From the NCBI RefSeq assembly GCF_000577615.1, contig NZ_CBXX010000044.1:1-39928 (forward strand): a DNA stretch of 39,928 bases, written 5' to 3'. Position numbers and translations under genes: made by a program. The notes under the pieces were generated by a model that was not told the origin of the DNA, searched no databases, and saw only the letters and a list, made by a program, of their open reading frames with translations. Shown here in pieces: positions 31,326-39,488 of this stretch. This stretch comes from Herbaspirillum sp. RV1423 (GTDB lineage Bacteria > Pseudomonadota > Gammaproteobacteria > Burkholderiales > Burkholderiaceae_D). Each line of letters starts with the position of its first letter. Within the stretch, counting starts at the first letter, position 1.

Positions 31326-31430
31326 GTATATCTCCGAATAAAAGCCAGACTATCGACCTCCACGACAATCCAACGTGATGCTGCTATTGGCGATCACGTG
31401 GACATCGGGAGACCAACAGCCAGAATATGG

Positions 31431-31928
31431 TTAGCCGTTAGATTGATTGCCCTGGCTGCCGTTGGCGAGTCCATCCAAGATACCTTGAATCGACTCTACA
31501 ACTGCGTAGCGCAACACTTCGTAGTCAGCTGCCGATACAACCGTTTCGTTCGCATTTAAATTGCGATCGTAGTCGTTCACTTTATCGAGCAACTCCTGCA
31601 ACAGCGTTGAGGTCGGCGCGATGATATTTGCGTTCGCAACTGGCGCCGCGGCATTCTCAATGCGAACGAGTGAGAAGCTCTCGCCGTTCCCTGTTCGCTC
31701 GATGCGAAACGTTGGTTGGTCCTCTGATGTTGCCTCGAGAATTTCAGTGTCGAGTTGTTCATGAGGTTCGTTTCCGGAATAGTCAGCGGAAGAAACTGTG
31801 TCGACTAACGTCTTGTCGAGCACGGACATCTCCTTCTCGCTGAAATCCGCAGGGACTTCAACGACAATTCCATATTTGCGAATCACCAACTCAGCCAGTG
31901 TGATGCGCAGTTTTTTACTTTTGGACAT
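31431..31928 (-). CDS. Hypothetical protein with switch-like leader (165 aa)
   Basis: MSKSKKLRITLAELVIRKYG: a basic N-terminus, a beta-helix start, an acidic middle (DTEILEATSEDQPTFRIER), then a C-terminal helix (YEVLRYAVVESIQGILDGLA) and a polar tail. Cytoplasmic, no known motif. Its CGGAG ribosome site is fully covered by a leader hairpin (below). Function unknown. Confidence 0.65.
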   Translation of the reverse strand: MSKSKKLRITLAELVIRKYGIVVEVPADFSEKEMSVLDKTLVDTVSSADYSGNEPHEQLDTEILEATSEDQPTFRIERTGNGESFSLVRIENAAAPVANANIIAPTSTLLQELLDKVNDYDRNLNANETVVSAADYEVLRYAVVESIQGILDGLANGSQGNQSNG

Positions 31929-32213
31929 ATATATTGCTCCGATTGGATGCGGAGCATCCCAGCGGGATTGCCCCGCTAGGGTTGAAATATCTGGTTGACG
32001 AGAATCGTCTCCAGGTGAGCGCGGCCCTTTTTGGCACCGCTAGAGGAAAATGCTGGTTACCCAGCTGAAACCCACGGACTGTGGGGTAAAAATCTGTAGT
32101 TAGCCTTTGCCGGTAGTTGACTTGGCAAGCTAGAGATTTCTGAGAATGGGATTTTGTCCGAAGGGACCGAGAAAGATGCTGATGCGCCGTCAGCTCGGAA
32201 GAAGGATGCGAGA
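31929..32213 (-). ncRNA. Structured leader RNA with alternative hairpins over the ribosome site
   Basis: Minus strand, after a TATAAT near 32220, about 285 nt before the ATG at 31928. Ordered folds include GCTGA/TCAGC, CCCAC-N5-GTGGG, GCTGG-GTAA-CCAGC, GACGA-TTC-TCGTC and CCC-T-AGCGGG-GCAAT-CCCGCT-GGG (31958-31981). Then come two mutually exclusive hairpins: GGATG-CTCCG-CATCC (31945-31959) and GCTCCG-N8-CGGAGC (31936-31955). The latter hides the ribosome site. No gene lies in 31929-32273. Confidence 0.55.
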
Positions 32214-32273
32214 GTTATTATACGATAATTGCATTCTCACATCACACCAGCAACAGTCGAGTCTCTACCATAC

Positions 32274-33263
32274 ATGGAAAAAAAGAACCCACAGCCGCGG
32301 CGCCACCACTATCTACCTGCGTATTATCTGCGCGGCTTCTCTCCCACAGGCGACGGTCTTTATATGATTGATCGTGATTCTGAGAAAATTATTGGCGCCA
32401 AGACGATCAACCTCGCAAATCAGAGGGACTTCCATGTGCTAGACGGTCATGCGGAAGCTGATCCACAGGCATTAGAAAAGCAGCTATCAGTTCTTGAGGG
32501 GAAATTCGCCTACGCTCAGAAGGACATGATCGCTGGCGGATTTATGAACCCCGCCACGAGGTCCATGATGATTGGCTTCCTTTCTATGATGCGCATGCGA
32601 GTGCCGGCAATCAAAGAGCATCTGGCCACTTCTAACGCCGAACATATTCACGCGCAACTGACGAATATGGAGAAAAAGGGATTGCTGCCAACACCACCTG
32701 AAGGACTAGAAGACGTGCTGGCCGCTAAAAATCTTCAAGTTGTCATGACCAACTCGTCTTCTCTCGAAATGATGTTCGGAATGGCGTTTGATTTAGAGGT
32801 GCTGCAGCTGCTGCATAAAATGCGGCCGACTTTGCTTCAGGCGCCATTCGGTACCAGATTTATAACCAGCGATCAGCCAGTAACGCTCTATCACCCTCGT
32901 GCGCACAAGCACCTGGGTGTCGGACTCACTACTCCAGATGTTGTTCTCGGATTAGCGCTTACTTCACGTTTCGCATTTCTGCTCTCGAATGAACCTGGCG
33001 GCCCAATCAGTCGCCTGGCTCCTCAAGACGAAGTGGAAGAGATGAACCGAAGAACGATCCTTATGTCGACTAAATATATCTTCACTGGAGAAAACCCTGA
33101 AGCCGTTAGGCCGGTTCTGAAAAAATACAGCGGGCAGAAGTTCGGTTTTCAATACGAAAAAGTGTCGAAAGGCCGGCGAAGCGGATGGCTTCACTCGGCC
33201 ATTCCCGTGGGCCCGGAACTGAGATATGCCTTCTCTCCCGCCTCAGAGGGGCTGAATGGGTAA
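32274..33263 (+). CDS. DUF4238 protein (329 aa)
   Basis: Start placed at MEKKNPQPRRHHYLPAYYLR, where the family signature begins: DUF4238 proteins open with (Q/H)HY(V/L)P..YL..F, here HHYLPAYYLRGFS at residues 11-23. A second typical block, FITSDQPVTLYHP (about residue 198), follows, with TSDQPV being the family's conserved stretch. The frame is open 15 codons more upstream. DUF4238 proteins are often found in genomic and defence islands; their activity is unknown. It converges on and overlaps the next gene by 21 bases. Confidence 0.82.
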   Translation: MEKKNPQPRRHHYLPAYYLRGFSPTGDGLYMIDRDSEKIIGAKTINLANQRDFHVLDGHAEADPQALEKQLSVLEGKFAYAQKDMIAGGFMNPATRSMMIGFLSMMRMRVPAIKEHLATSNAEHIHAQLTNMEKKGLLPTPPEGLEDVLAAKNLQVVMTNSSSLEMMFGMAFDLEVLQLLHKMRPTLLQAPFGTRFITSDQPVTLYHPRAHKHLGVGLTTPDVVLGLALTSRFAFLLSNEPGGPISRLAPQDEVEEMNRRTILMSTKYIFTGENPEAVRPVLKKYSGQKFGFQYEKVSKGRRSGWLHSAIPVGPELRYAFSPASEGLNG

Positions 33264-34421
33264 ACCATTTTGTTGATGTGCTCGACCTTGGGCTGCAACA
33301 TAAGTTGCCATCGCATTGGACCAAGGTCTGGAAATACGGAATTCGCCGTAGCGCGAAAGAAATACCGGCCACCGTGCACTTAATAGGCCCTGACGCCTAG
33401 CCCCTGGGCGTATCCAGATCCAATCTAATTCCCAAGCGGCGTCTTCTCCTCCGTTTTGTGCTGGCATTCTAAAGGCGGCCGCACCATCGATACTTCCGTC
33501 TGGCCGCGTGAATAAGACCCCTTCGCGCAACTGCTCTCTGACATTGCGTACGGGTCTCTCCCATTGCGTTGAATCGAATCGCATTTCCCGCTTGAATTCA
33601 AGCGCTCGCTCATACATGTGACGGTGTAGCCAGAAATCCGATGTGCTTTGCACGAAGACCATACCTTGACCAGGCTCGGATAACACGACCAATGAAGGAG
33701 TAGGCGCCGGTTCGTACAATTTTTCCCATCTTGCATGAAATGCCCGATGAGCCTTACTGGCATCAGCATCGCCTCGTTGACGGTCAAATCCGCAAAGCTC
33801 GCAGTGAAGCATTGCTTGAATTGGTTGGGGGCGCCAATTCGCTGCCTTAATGTTGATACTTTGCACCGATCCAGCGATCAGTTCCGCGCTCACCTGGCAT
33901 CGCGTAGGTGTTCTAAACTCAATAGCGTCCGAACGTGACTCAACCGGTTGTGGGCTACTTGTGGTCAACCGCAGAAAAGTTTTGTTGCGTGTCGTCTGAT
34001 ACCAGTAGACCGCATTCTCAGCGAGGGTCACCTCTGCAAGTCGAACAACCGACGGACGGACTCGCGCGACCGCAGCCTGTGCCGAAACAGAAAAACCGAG
34101 ACATTCAAAGAAAATCATGGCGGCGACCGCATCTATTTCATATACGGCAGATAACGTAGCAAAATCTGAATTCAGCTTTTGCGGGCGATTGAAAACCATC
34201 AAGACCGGAACAGCAAGCTGGCGTAGTAGATCTTCAAGCGGAAAATCAAGTAGCCGACGATCCATCCCTGAAAGAGTTGTGGCGATTTCAGCCAAATGAA
34301 CAAACCTCCGCCCTTCCCGCTCTGGCCAATGAATTTCAGTTACGGATGTGCTCCGAGAATGCGGGGACCGCAAACGGTCGAAGATTTCGTGTATCAATGG
34401 TGAAGATAAAACCATTTCCAT
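33243..34421 (-). CDS. C2H2 zinc-finger plus GNAT protein, ESCO-like arrangement (392 aa)
   Basis: Three parts are visible: an N-terminal domain of about 190 residues with no recognised family, a C2H2 finger (C207, C210, H225, H229 in CELCGFDRQRGD then SKAHRAFHARW), and a C-terminal acetyltransferase-like region (about 290-385: ELDWIWIRPGARRQGLLS). CELCG...H...H next to a WI.P..RR.G GNAT motif is the order of eukaryotic cohesin acetyltransferases (ESCO/Eco1). Start placed at MEMVLSSPL, preceded by AAGAG; a TTG eight codons earlier is possible. Catalytic residues beyond the R/Q..G motif are not confirmed. Confidence 0.68.
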   Translation of the reverse strand: MEMVLSSPLIHEIFDRLRSPHSRSTSVTEIHWPEREGRRFVHLAEIATTLSGMDRRLLDFPLEDLLRQLAVPVLMVFNRPQKLNSDFATLSAVYEIDAVAAMIFFECLGFSVSAQAAVARVRPSVVRLAEVTLAENAVYWYQTTRNKTFLRLTTSSPQPVESRSDAIEFRTPTRCQVSAELIAGSVQSINIKAANWRPQPIQAMLHCELCGFDRQRGDADASKAHRAFHARWEKLYEPAPTPSLVVLSEPGQGMVFVQSTSDFWLHRHMYERALEFKREMRFDSTQWERPVRNVREQLREGVLFTRPDGSIDGAAAFRMPAQNGGEDAAWELDWIWIRPGARRQGLLSARWPVFLSRYGEFRISRPWSNAMATYVAAQGRAHQQNGLPIQPL

Positions 34422-34530
34422 TTTCTCTTTTGTTCTCCGATTCAACTAAAATCTGTGCTACATATTCGTGGCGAAGAGCTTGTGGGGGAAAACCCGCCGC
34501 GTCCGCCCGTTAAAAAGAAAAGGATAGAGT

Positions 34531-34842
34531 ATGGAAGCGTCAACCGCGGTCAAAACAATCGAAAGATTGCTGGCAGTTTTTAGAGCACTGCCTCCAGGAA
34601 CCGCTCGAAACGATACCGCGAATTGTATCGCCTCGCTCATCACAGCCTTGCCTCTTCTAATGCTTGACGATTCTGAGCGTGAAGCGTTCGAAGCCTACGT
34701 ACGGATCATTCAGAGCGAACTAAGCCAGGTTGAAGCGACAGTTCTCGAAAACGTGGTCGGCTGTGGCCTTTCTTCAGATCCACCAACAGACAAAGGTCCC
34801 CCCTCGCGTCGAATGTTGTTCAAAAATAGATCCGGCCCCTGA
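34531..34842 (+). CDS. Hypothetical helical protein (103 aa)
   Basis: MEASTAVKTIERLLAVFRAL with AAAGGA six bases before ATG. Helices to about residue 80 (LPLLMLDDSEREAFEAYVRI), then a basic, Pro-rich end. Divergent from the finger/GNAT gene, sharing a short promoter region 34422-34530. No family recognised. Confidence 0.55.
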   Translation: MEASTAVKTIERLLAVFRALPPGTARNDTANCIASLITALPLLMLDDSEREAFEAYVRIIQSELSQVEATVLENVVGCGLSSDPPTDKGPPSRRMLFKNRSGP

Positions 34843-35136
34843 TAAGCTGAATCGCTTGCTCGACATAACTGGTTGCCGTTCCCCTTCCTACGGCTAGAAA
34901 TGTTTGACAGTGCATCGCACATAGCTGACAATGGCAACCATTCGCAGTTCTTTGCTCCTTTTCGAAGATCGATCAGGCAAGTTTTCCCCGCGTCTTCTGA
35001 CGCACCTCAGCTACTTCGTAGCATCAATTTTAGGTTAGCTGTGCTTCCACGCCAGTGATACTTAAATCATCCTCTTTGGTTGAAACTTCTCACATTCTTT
35101 GTGTGACTCTATTTCATTTTTTTGAAAGGAATTATC
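34843..35136. other. Intergenic; nothing coding seen
   Basis: 294 bases between two rightward genes. It should hold the promoter of the gene at 35137; a TTGAAA and a TATTTC near the end are too far apart to call. No inverted repeat stands out. Confidence 0.4.
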
Positions 35137-35340
35137 ATGAATTGGATTCTGCTCGTAACATTTTTGAATCTCCCAGTTCCAAACACAGCAGCGTATATCA
35201 CCGGTGGCAACAAACTGGTGTTCGTTTCTGAATCTGAATGCATGGAAAAACTGAATCAAGTTCAACCAGCGTTCAAGCGCGATGAAAAACTGCTCGGCTC
35301 TGCAGTTACGCTTAAATGCGTAGATGAGTCCAAGCTGTAA
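35137..35340 (+). CDS. Small protein with hydrophobic N-terminus (67 aa)
   Basis: Start placed at MNWILLVTFLNLPVPNTAAY, with AAAGGA seven bases before ATG; an alternative start lies five codons earlier. Residues 1-20 look like a signal peptide or anchor. The mature part has two cysteines (SECMEKL, LKCVDES) that may pair in the periplasm. An intrinsic terminator follows 28 bases after the stop. No family recognised. Confidence 0.6.
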   Translation: MNWILLVTFLNLPVPNTAAYITGGNKLVFVSESECMEKLNQVQPAFKRDEKLLGSAVTLKCVDESKL

Positions 35341-35368
35341 ATCATCGTACTAAACAAGCTTCAAACAA

Positions 35369-35393
35369 AAGCCCCGCTTTGCGGGGCTTTTTT
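35369..35393 (+). terminator. Rho-independent terminator
   Basis: AAGCCCCGC-TTT-GCGGGGCTT with six further T nearby; a strong 9-bp stem 28 bases after the small gene. Confidence 0.92.
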
Positions 35394-35502
35394 ATTGCCA
35401 TCAAAGATCGACTGACATTCAGACGCACATTATAGTGTGTCGACAAAAGCCATGCCGTAAGGTATAGATGCAAAGCATTTAGTCAATCACAAAACTTCTA
35501 TT

Positions 35503-37323
35503 ATGGCCGCTTCAAGTTCTCCCTATTCATGGTTCCTTAGCCTATACGCTCCGGCGGTGAGAGATGACAATTATCACCAATTTCGTTATTTAGGATTGGA
35601 ATCCCCACATGTAGGATCGGTCGGTGCAGCGATTCAACATCTGAACTCAGGCCCGGCTGCGCTCGCGTACCTCGAAGAATCAGGATTGCAGGTCCCCCAT
35701 AACCTTCACCAGCTCCTCCCTCTTACACAATTTTTATTCCCATCCCAAATAGACGAATCACTAACGATAGGGGATCTGCTTACAAGGTCACTAAAAGCGG
35801 ATGGCAAACTGGCGTTTGATCTTCGCGGATACTTATACGATACCTTTGCGTACGAAATGGTAGAGCCGATTTATCATGAGCTATTGCGATCCGAGCACGA
35901 ACAAGAACTTCTGGACGAGTTGAAAGTGTCTTCCAGGGAAGAAGGCTTTCAGAAGATATCTAGCCCCCAAACCAAAGACCACATTGCCTCAATTCTTTTC
36001 GATTTCTTCCTTTCTGAAATGAAGAGTCGAACGATTGTGTCGTTGTTCCATAACAACCGTCAGCCCAATGGCTATATTGATGATCTTGACTTAGCTCTCA
36101 GTCATGTTGGAACACCTCTGAAGAAGAGTGTGATCTCGATTACTGAAACAACCATGCCGGATGAGTCTAGCGAGCTTCAGCAAGCAATGCCATTGGAGAT
36201 TGAAATAACATTTTCACGCTACAACGAACATGGCGTTAGCTTTCCGGTGCGTGCGTACGAATGGTGTGCAACTCTGTCGCCGGCGACAGATGATAGGGAT
36301 CACATCGCTTACGCATGCGGGATGATCTACACAATAGACAGAGCCCAGGGTTCTCCAAGTGATTGGCGTTCATTTTTACATCAGGCAGCCGACCAGGTTG
36401 CTGACACGGATGTATTACAGATGAACTCGTTCTTTGAGCAACATGACGATGCATCGGAACTGATCTTGAAATCGGATCTCTGCTTTTGTTGGCTTTGGGA
36501 ACGGAAAATCTCTGCCCCGGTCGGATCAGGCGCTCTTGTACTCACAGAGATGGTGAAAGCAGTCCGAAAGAAATTTAAAGGAGTTGGTACGCTTATTCTC
36601 GATACCAGGCCCTCTCAGTTCCGCTATTGGGACGAGCCCTTCGACATTCCTTTGATTGCGGTGCAAAAGCAAGGCGCCATTGAATCCATTACACATTACG
36701 TCGGCAGTCTAAGCCTGCCAAAAATACAGGTTCGACATATTTTCAACAAACATGAGGGAAACCAAAACGCAGCGATGCTCGCTCTTGGTTCTGAGTATGC
36801 AAGGAATGCCCTCGAAAAAGGAATGAATGCAAGTGACATGTCCGAGGAAGAAGAAGACGACGATGATTTCTTATTCTTAGGTGACTATATGTTCTACAAA
36901 GATGAGATCGCGCGGCTACTCGAGTCTTGTCAGTATTCAAATTTAGCCGATCTCGTCAGAAGCGAGCAAGCTAGCAATTTCTTAATTCGGTCAGCGCTAA
37001 CCACCATTTTACTCAATGACAGAATTCCATATTTACCGTTCGTTAGTCAAAGTGAAGATGAGGATGTATTTGCAGACTCCATTCCATTGCCAGACAAGAT
37101 CTGGCATCAAGTTCCAGGAATTATAGAGTTTGGAAAAGCGTTACCTGCCGGCTGTGAAATCATCAGTGTCTTGCAATGTCTCGAAGGACCTGAGATCCTC
37201 ATTTGCGTTGAAGTTGATCATCCCTACGAGATCAACAGCTTATACACATTAATACCAAAGCCGATTTCCTGTAGCCCTACTTCGGTTCAAAAAGCTTTCA
37301 AAAAGTTTCTCAAATCTGGCTGA
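35503..37323 (+). CDS. Unknown protein with possible GNAT-like centre (606 aa)
   Basis: A large, AT-richer, apparently intact gene. No named family is recognised. Residues about 287-410 (DWRSFLHQAADQVADTDVLQ, ELILKSDLCFCWLWERKISA, GVGTLILDTRPSQFRYWD) alternate helix and strand in a way that recalls acetyltransferase folds, but no (R/Q)..G..(G/A) motif is certain. A very acidic patch MSEEEEDDDDFLFL starts at about 446. A TTATAG inside CACATTATAGTGTG (near 35430) may be its -10 and operator. It converges with the XPF-type nuclease gene; six bases separate the stops. Confidence 0.65.
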   Translation: MAASSSPYSWFLSLYAPAVRDDNYHQFRYLGLESPHVGSVGAAIQHLNSGPAALAYLEESGLQVPHNLHQLLPLTQFLFPSQIDESLTIGDLLTRSLKADGKLAFDLRGYLYDTFAYEMVEPIYHELLRSEHEQELLDELKVSSREEGFQKISSPQTKDHIASILFDFFLSEMKSRTIVSLFHNNRQPNGYIDDLDLALSHVGTPLKKSVISITETTMPDESSELQQAMPLEIEITFSRYNEHGVSFPVRAYEWCATLSPATDDRDHIAYACGMIYTIDRAQGSPSDWRSFLHQAADQVADTDVLQMNSFFEQHDDASELILKSDLCFCWLWERKISAPVGSGALVLTEMVKAVRKKFKGVGTLILDTRPSQFRYWDEPFDIPLIAVQKQGAIESITHYVGSLSLPKIQVRHIFNKHEGNQNAAMLALGSEYARNALEKGMNASDMSEEEEDDDDFLFLGDYMFYKDEIARLLESCQYSNLADLVRSEQASNFLIRSALTTILLNDRIPYLPFVSQSEDEDVFADSIPLPDKIWHQVPGIIEFGKALPAGCEIISVLQCLEGPEILICVEVDHPYEINSLYTLIPKPISCSPTSVQKAFKKFLKSG

Positions 37324-37329
37324 CATTTT

Positions 37330-37980
37330 CTATACCTCATTCAGTTGACTCCAATGGGCAATTTCATATATTCGCTCAGCTGTCTTTCTTCCTATGCCTT
37401 TGCATTCGCAAAGCTCATCTATTGAGGCATCCATAACTTTGTGTATTGTTCCAAAGTGTTCTGCAAGGGCGACAGAATATTTATGGCCAACACCAGGTAG
37501 TCCCTGTAACACATAATGCACAGCCTGCAAATTTGGCTTCGGCTTTGCCGGCCTTAACACTGGTTGAGCCGGCAGTCCGAAGTGCAGATGTTTGCTCATA
37601 GCGACTAATAAATTTGCAGATTCTTGAGCATTTTTTGTCGATACCACGGAGACATCTTGTAGGGCTATTAAATATGAAATAGCACCTCCGATTGCCTCAG
37701 GCTTCATCAATGATCGTTGAGTGTATACGTCCCCTTCAATCAAAATTATTTGCCTGGTGAACGACATCTTCATCTTGCCGACCTGCTCAAACAGACGACT
37801 GTCTTGAATCGACATCACAAAATCTGATGCCGACTTCCGCTCGACGACCGTATCATCTCTGAGAATGTAGTCGCCGGTATCGAGCTCCGCAACTTCAACA
37901 TCCAGTCCGCTGATTCCACGAAGCGCTTCGATAATAGTTGAGCGCGATTCGCGGCTATCGACAATAATTTTATGTTCCAA
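37330..37980 (-). CDS. XPF/ERCC4-type nuclease with helix-hairpin-helix (216 aa)
   Basis: The N-terminal half holds all ERCC4 nuclease landmarks: VDSRES (7-12), GDYIL (36-40), the ERKSASD motif (47-53) and FEQVGKMK. The C-terminal half has two helix-hairpin-helix motifs (LQGLPGVGHKYSVALAEHFG, CECKGIGRKTAERIYEIA) for DNA binding. The layout equals the short archaeal XPF without helicase; it should cut branched or flap DNA as a dimer. The start is TTG: an in-frame stop lies five codons upstream and the domain begins at once, with AAAGG before it. Its role (repair or defence) is unknown. Confidence 0.88.
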   Translation of the reverse strand: MEHKIIVDSRESRSTIIEALRGISGLDVEVAELDTGDYILRDDTVVERKSASDFVMSIQDSRLFEQVGKMKMSFTRQIILIEGDVYTQRSLMKPEAIGGAISYLIALQDVSVVSTKNAQESANLLVAMSKHLHFGLPAQPVLRPAKPKPNLQAVHYVLQGLPGVGHKYSVALAEHFGTIHKVMDASIDELCECKGIGRKTAERIYEIAHWSQLNEV

Positions 37981-38289
37981 TTTGGGACTGCCTTTCTAAT
38001 TTTTGACACAAAACGCACAGACTAGGATCCGTGCTCGGTGCCGAGGTTCAGCTCGGCGACTTATTCCTATTGTGGATCAGGCCGGCTCTCAAAGTGATAA
38101 GTGTTCCGTGGGGTTCTAGGCACCCCAGGCATATCAGTGTCACGACCGTCACCTTCGTCGCCAACTCACTTCGAGCGATACTTTTTCACCTATCGGCCAA
38201 AGCTTTGGTGTCATTGTGTACGACCGCAATTCTCTACCGCTTGTCAAAGCTTTTCTGTGAAGGTTGAATTCTTATGCAGTCGTCTAGCA
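37981..38289. other. Intergenic with overlapping hairpins
   Basis: Contains CTCGG-TG-CCGAG (38034-38045) overlapping GCCGAG-N6-CTCGGC (38040-38057), so the two folds exclude each other, and GGGGT-N7-ACCCC (38110-38126). Frames on the plus strand lack ribosome sites and are rich in Ser/Cys/Arg, so no gene is called. Confidence 0.45.
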
Positions 38290-38676
38290 TTAATCAGTGT
38301 GCAGTGCGCGACACGTATGCGATTGATCATCACGCACGATACTACGGGCATCATTGAGATTTGTTATAACTATTGTCTTGCTGGTCTCACAAACTACAGG
38401 AGCTGCAAGGTCCGCAATGTTCGCATCTGCGAGAGTCACATTTGACAGCTGTCTGGTTGCGCCATAGATCGCCTCTTCCCAGGAGTTGTACTGGTGTGCT
38501 GCGCTTTGTGCAAGATCATCGACGGGAAGCTTCCAGATGACAACGTAACCTCTCACCGACGCCAAGTTTCGTGTTTGCTCCATCAATGACTTACCAGGCT
38601 GCAGAGATACTGTAGCGCAGTACCCAGTCGATGCAGTAAGAGCAAGAATAGTTGCTATCAACATTTTCTTCATCAT
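38290..38676 (-). CDS. Exported TcpQ-like protein (128 aa)
   Basis: A Sec signal peptide (MMKKMLIATILALTASTGYC) then one small domain: SLMEQTRNLASVRGYVVIWK, then LPVDDLAQSAAHQYNSWEEA, IYGATRQLSNV, TSKTIVITN. The order (lone helix, W/K strand, D-L repeat, helix, strand ending V.T) resembles TcpQ/PilL-type domains of type IV pilus and conjugative-pilus systems. AAGGA precedes the ATG. Alone here, so probably a pilus-locus leftover. The family call is by eye. Confidence 0.55.
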   Translation of the reverse strand: MMKKMLIATILALTASTGYCATVSLQPGKSLMEQTRNLASVRGYVVIWKLPVDDLAQSAAHQYNSWEEAIYGATRQLSNVTLADANIADLAAPVVCETSKTIVITNLNDARSIVRDDQSHTCRALHTD

Positions 38677-38740
38677 GTTCCTTCAGTACTGGCTCCCGGC
38701 CAGCATGCGGGGCACATCAGCGCCGTTTTTTTACCCATTC

Positions 38741-39109
38741 CTACTGCTCTATTCGCCCGCCCCCCCTGCTGCTACTTAGTGCCCGGGAAATTGCCTCCTG
38801 CGACATCTCCGCCGCAGACGCATCTACCGCAGACACTTCTTTGAGGACATGGTCGTGACCGTCAAATGCATCGGCCCATGTTGAATATCGGATTTGCTCA
38901 ATGATCTCTCCGCGCAGAAAGACGATGGTTTCAAATACCTGAACATCACCAAACGGTACTATCCGAGGATCGGCCGGGATTCGGGAATTTTTTGCAGGAA
39001 TGATGTTAAGCCCATGATTTAAAACGGATTTCCACCCGCACTCCTTATATGAAGGCCGCTCTTTCGTGCCCGCTGTTAGACTTCCACCACGAGCACGAAC
39101 ATGAGCAAG
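38741..39109 (-). pseudogene. Start-less phage-type gene remnant
   Basis: A 122-codon frame with no ATG, GTG or TTG at its 5' part reads good protein: RARGGSLTAGTKERPSYKEC, NHGLNIIPAKNSRIPADPRI, then VFETIVFLRGEIIEQIRYST and WADAFDGHDHVLKEV. The FET..F and RYSTW..A..GH...V pattern is that of small phage hypothetical proteins. The frame stays open into the end of cusF without a start, so the 5' end was probably lost at a junction between island and cus genes. Stop at 38741-38743. Confidence 0.5.
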
Positions 39110-39114
39110 TTGTT

Positions 39115-39459
39115 TTATTTGGCTGGACGTATTCCAGTGATCACAGGCGCCGCACCGCTCCCTTTTAGGTCGAAGGAAACCTGCTCACCGACCATGAGTC
39201 CACGGAGCAATTTCTCATCAGCTACTATGAAGCCCATGGTCATCGCTGGCCAGTTAAGTTCTTTGATGGGCTGATGAGCCAAATTAATGGTTTTCTGCTT
39301 TACATCAATAGCTTTGATGACGCCTATACCGTGTGCGGTCTTCTCGGTCTGCTCACTTTTACCCATATTGCTCATATTCCCCATGTCCGCAGCAAAAGCC
39401 GACGGCGCGCCAAGGAAGACAAAGCTGGTGAATGCTGCAGTGACGAAATTATTTTTCAT
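39115..39459 (-). CDS. cusF: CusF-type periplasmic copper/silver chaperone
   Basis: 114 residues: signal peptide (about 1-23), a Met-rich linker (ADMGNMSNMG), then the CusF beta-barrel. The metal ligands are all present with CusF spacing: H62, W70, M73 and M75 (HQP....W..M.M), which bind Cu(I)/Ag(I) with a tryptophan cation-pi contact. It passes metal to the CusCBA efflux pump. AAAGGA lies before the ATG. It follows cusA by 29 bases, as in cus-type operons of beta-proteobacteria. Confidence 0.93.
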   Translation of the reverse strand: MKNNFVTAAFTSFVFLGAPSAFAADMGNMSNMGKSEQTEKTAHGIGVIKAIDVKQKTINLAHQPIKELNWPAMTMGFIVADEKLLRGLMVGEQVSFDLKGSGAAPVITGIRPAK

Positions 39460-39488
39460 GATGGATTTCCTTTCAGGTTAAAGATAGA

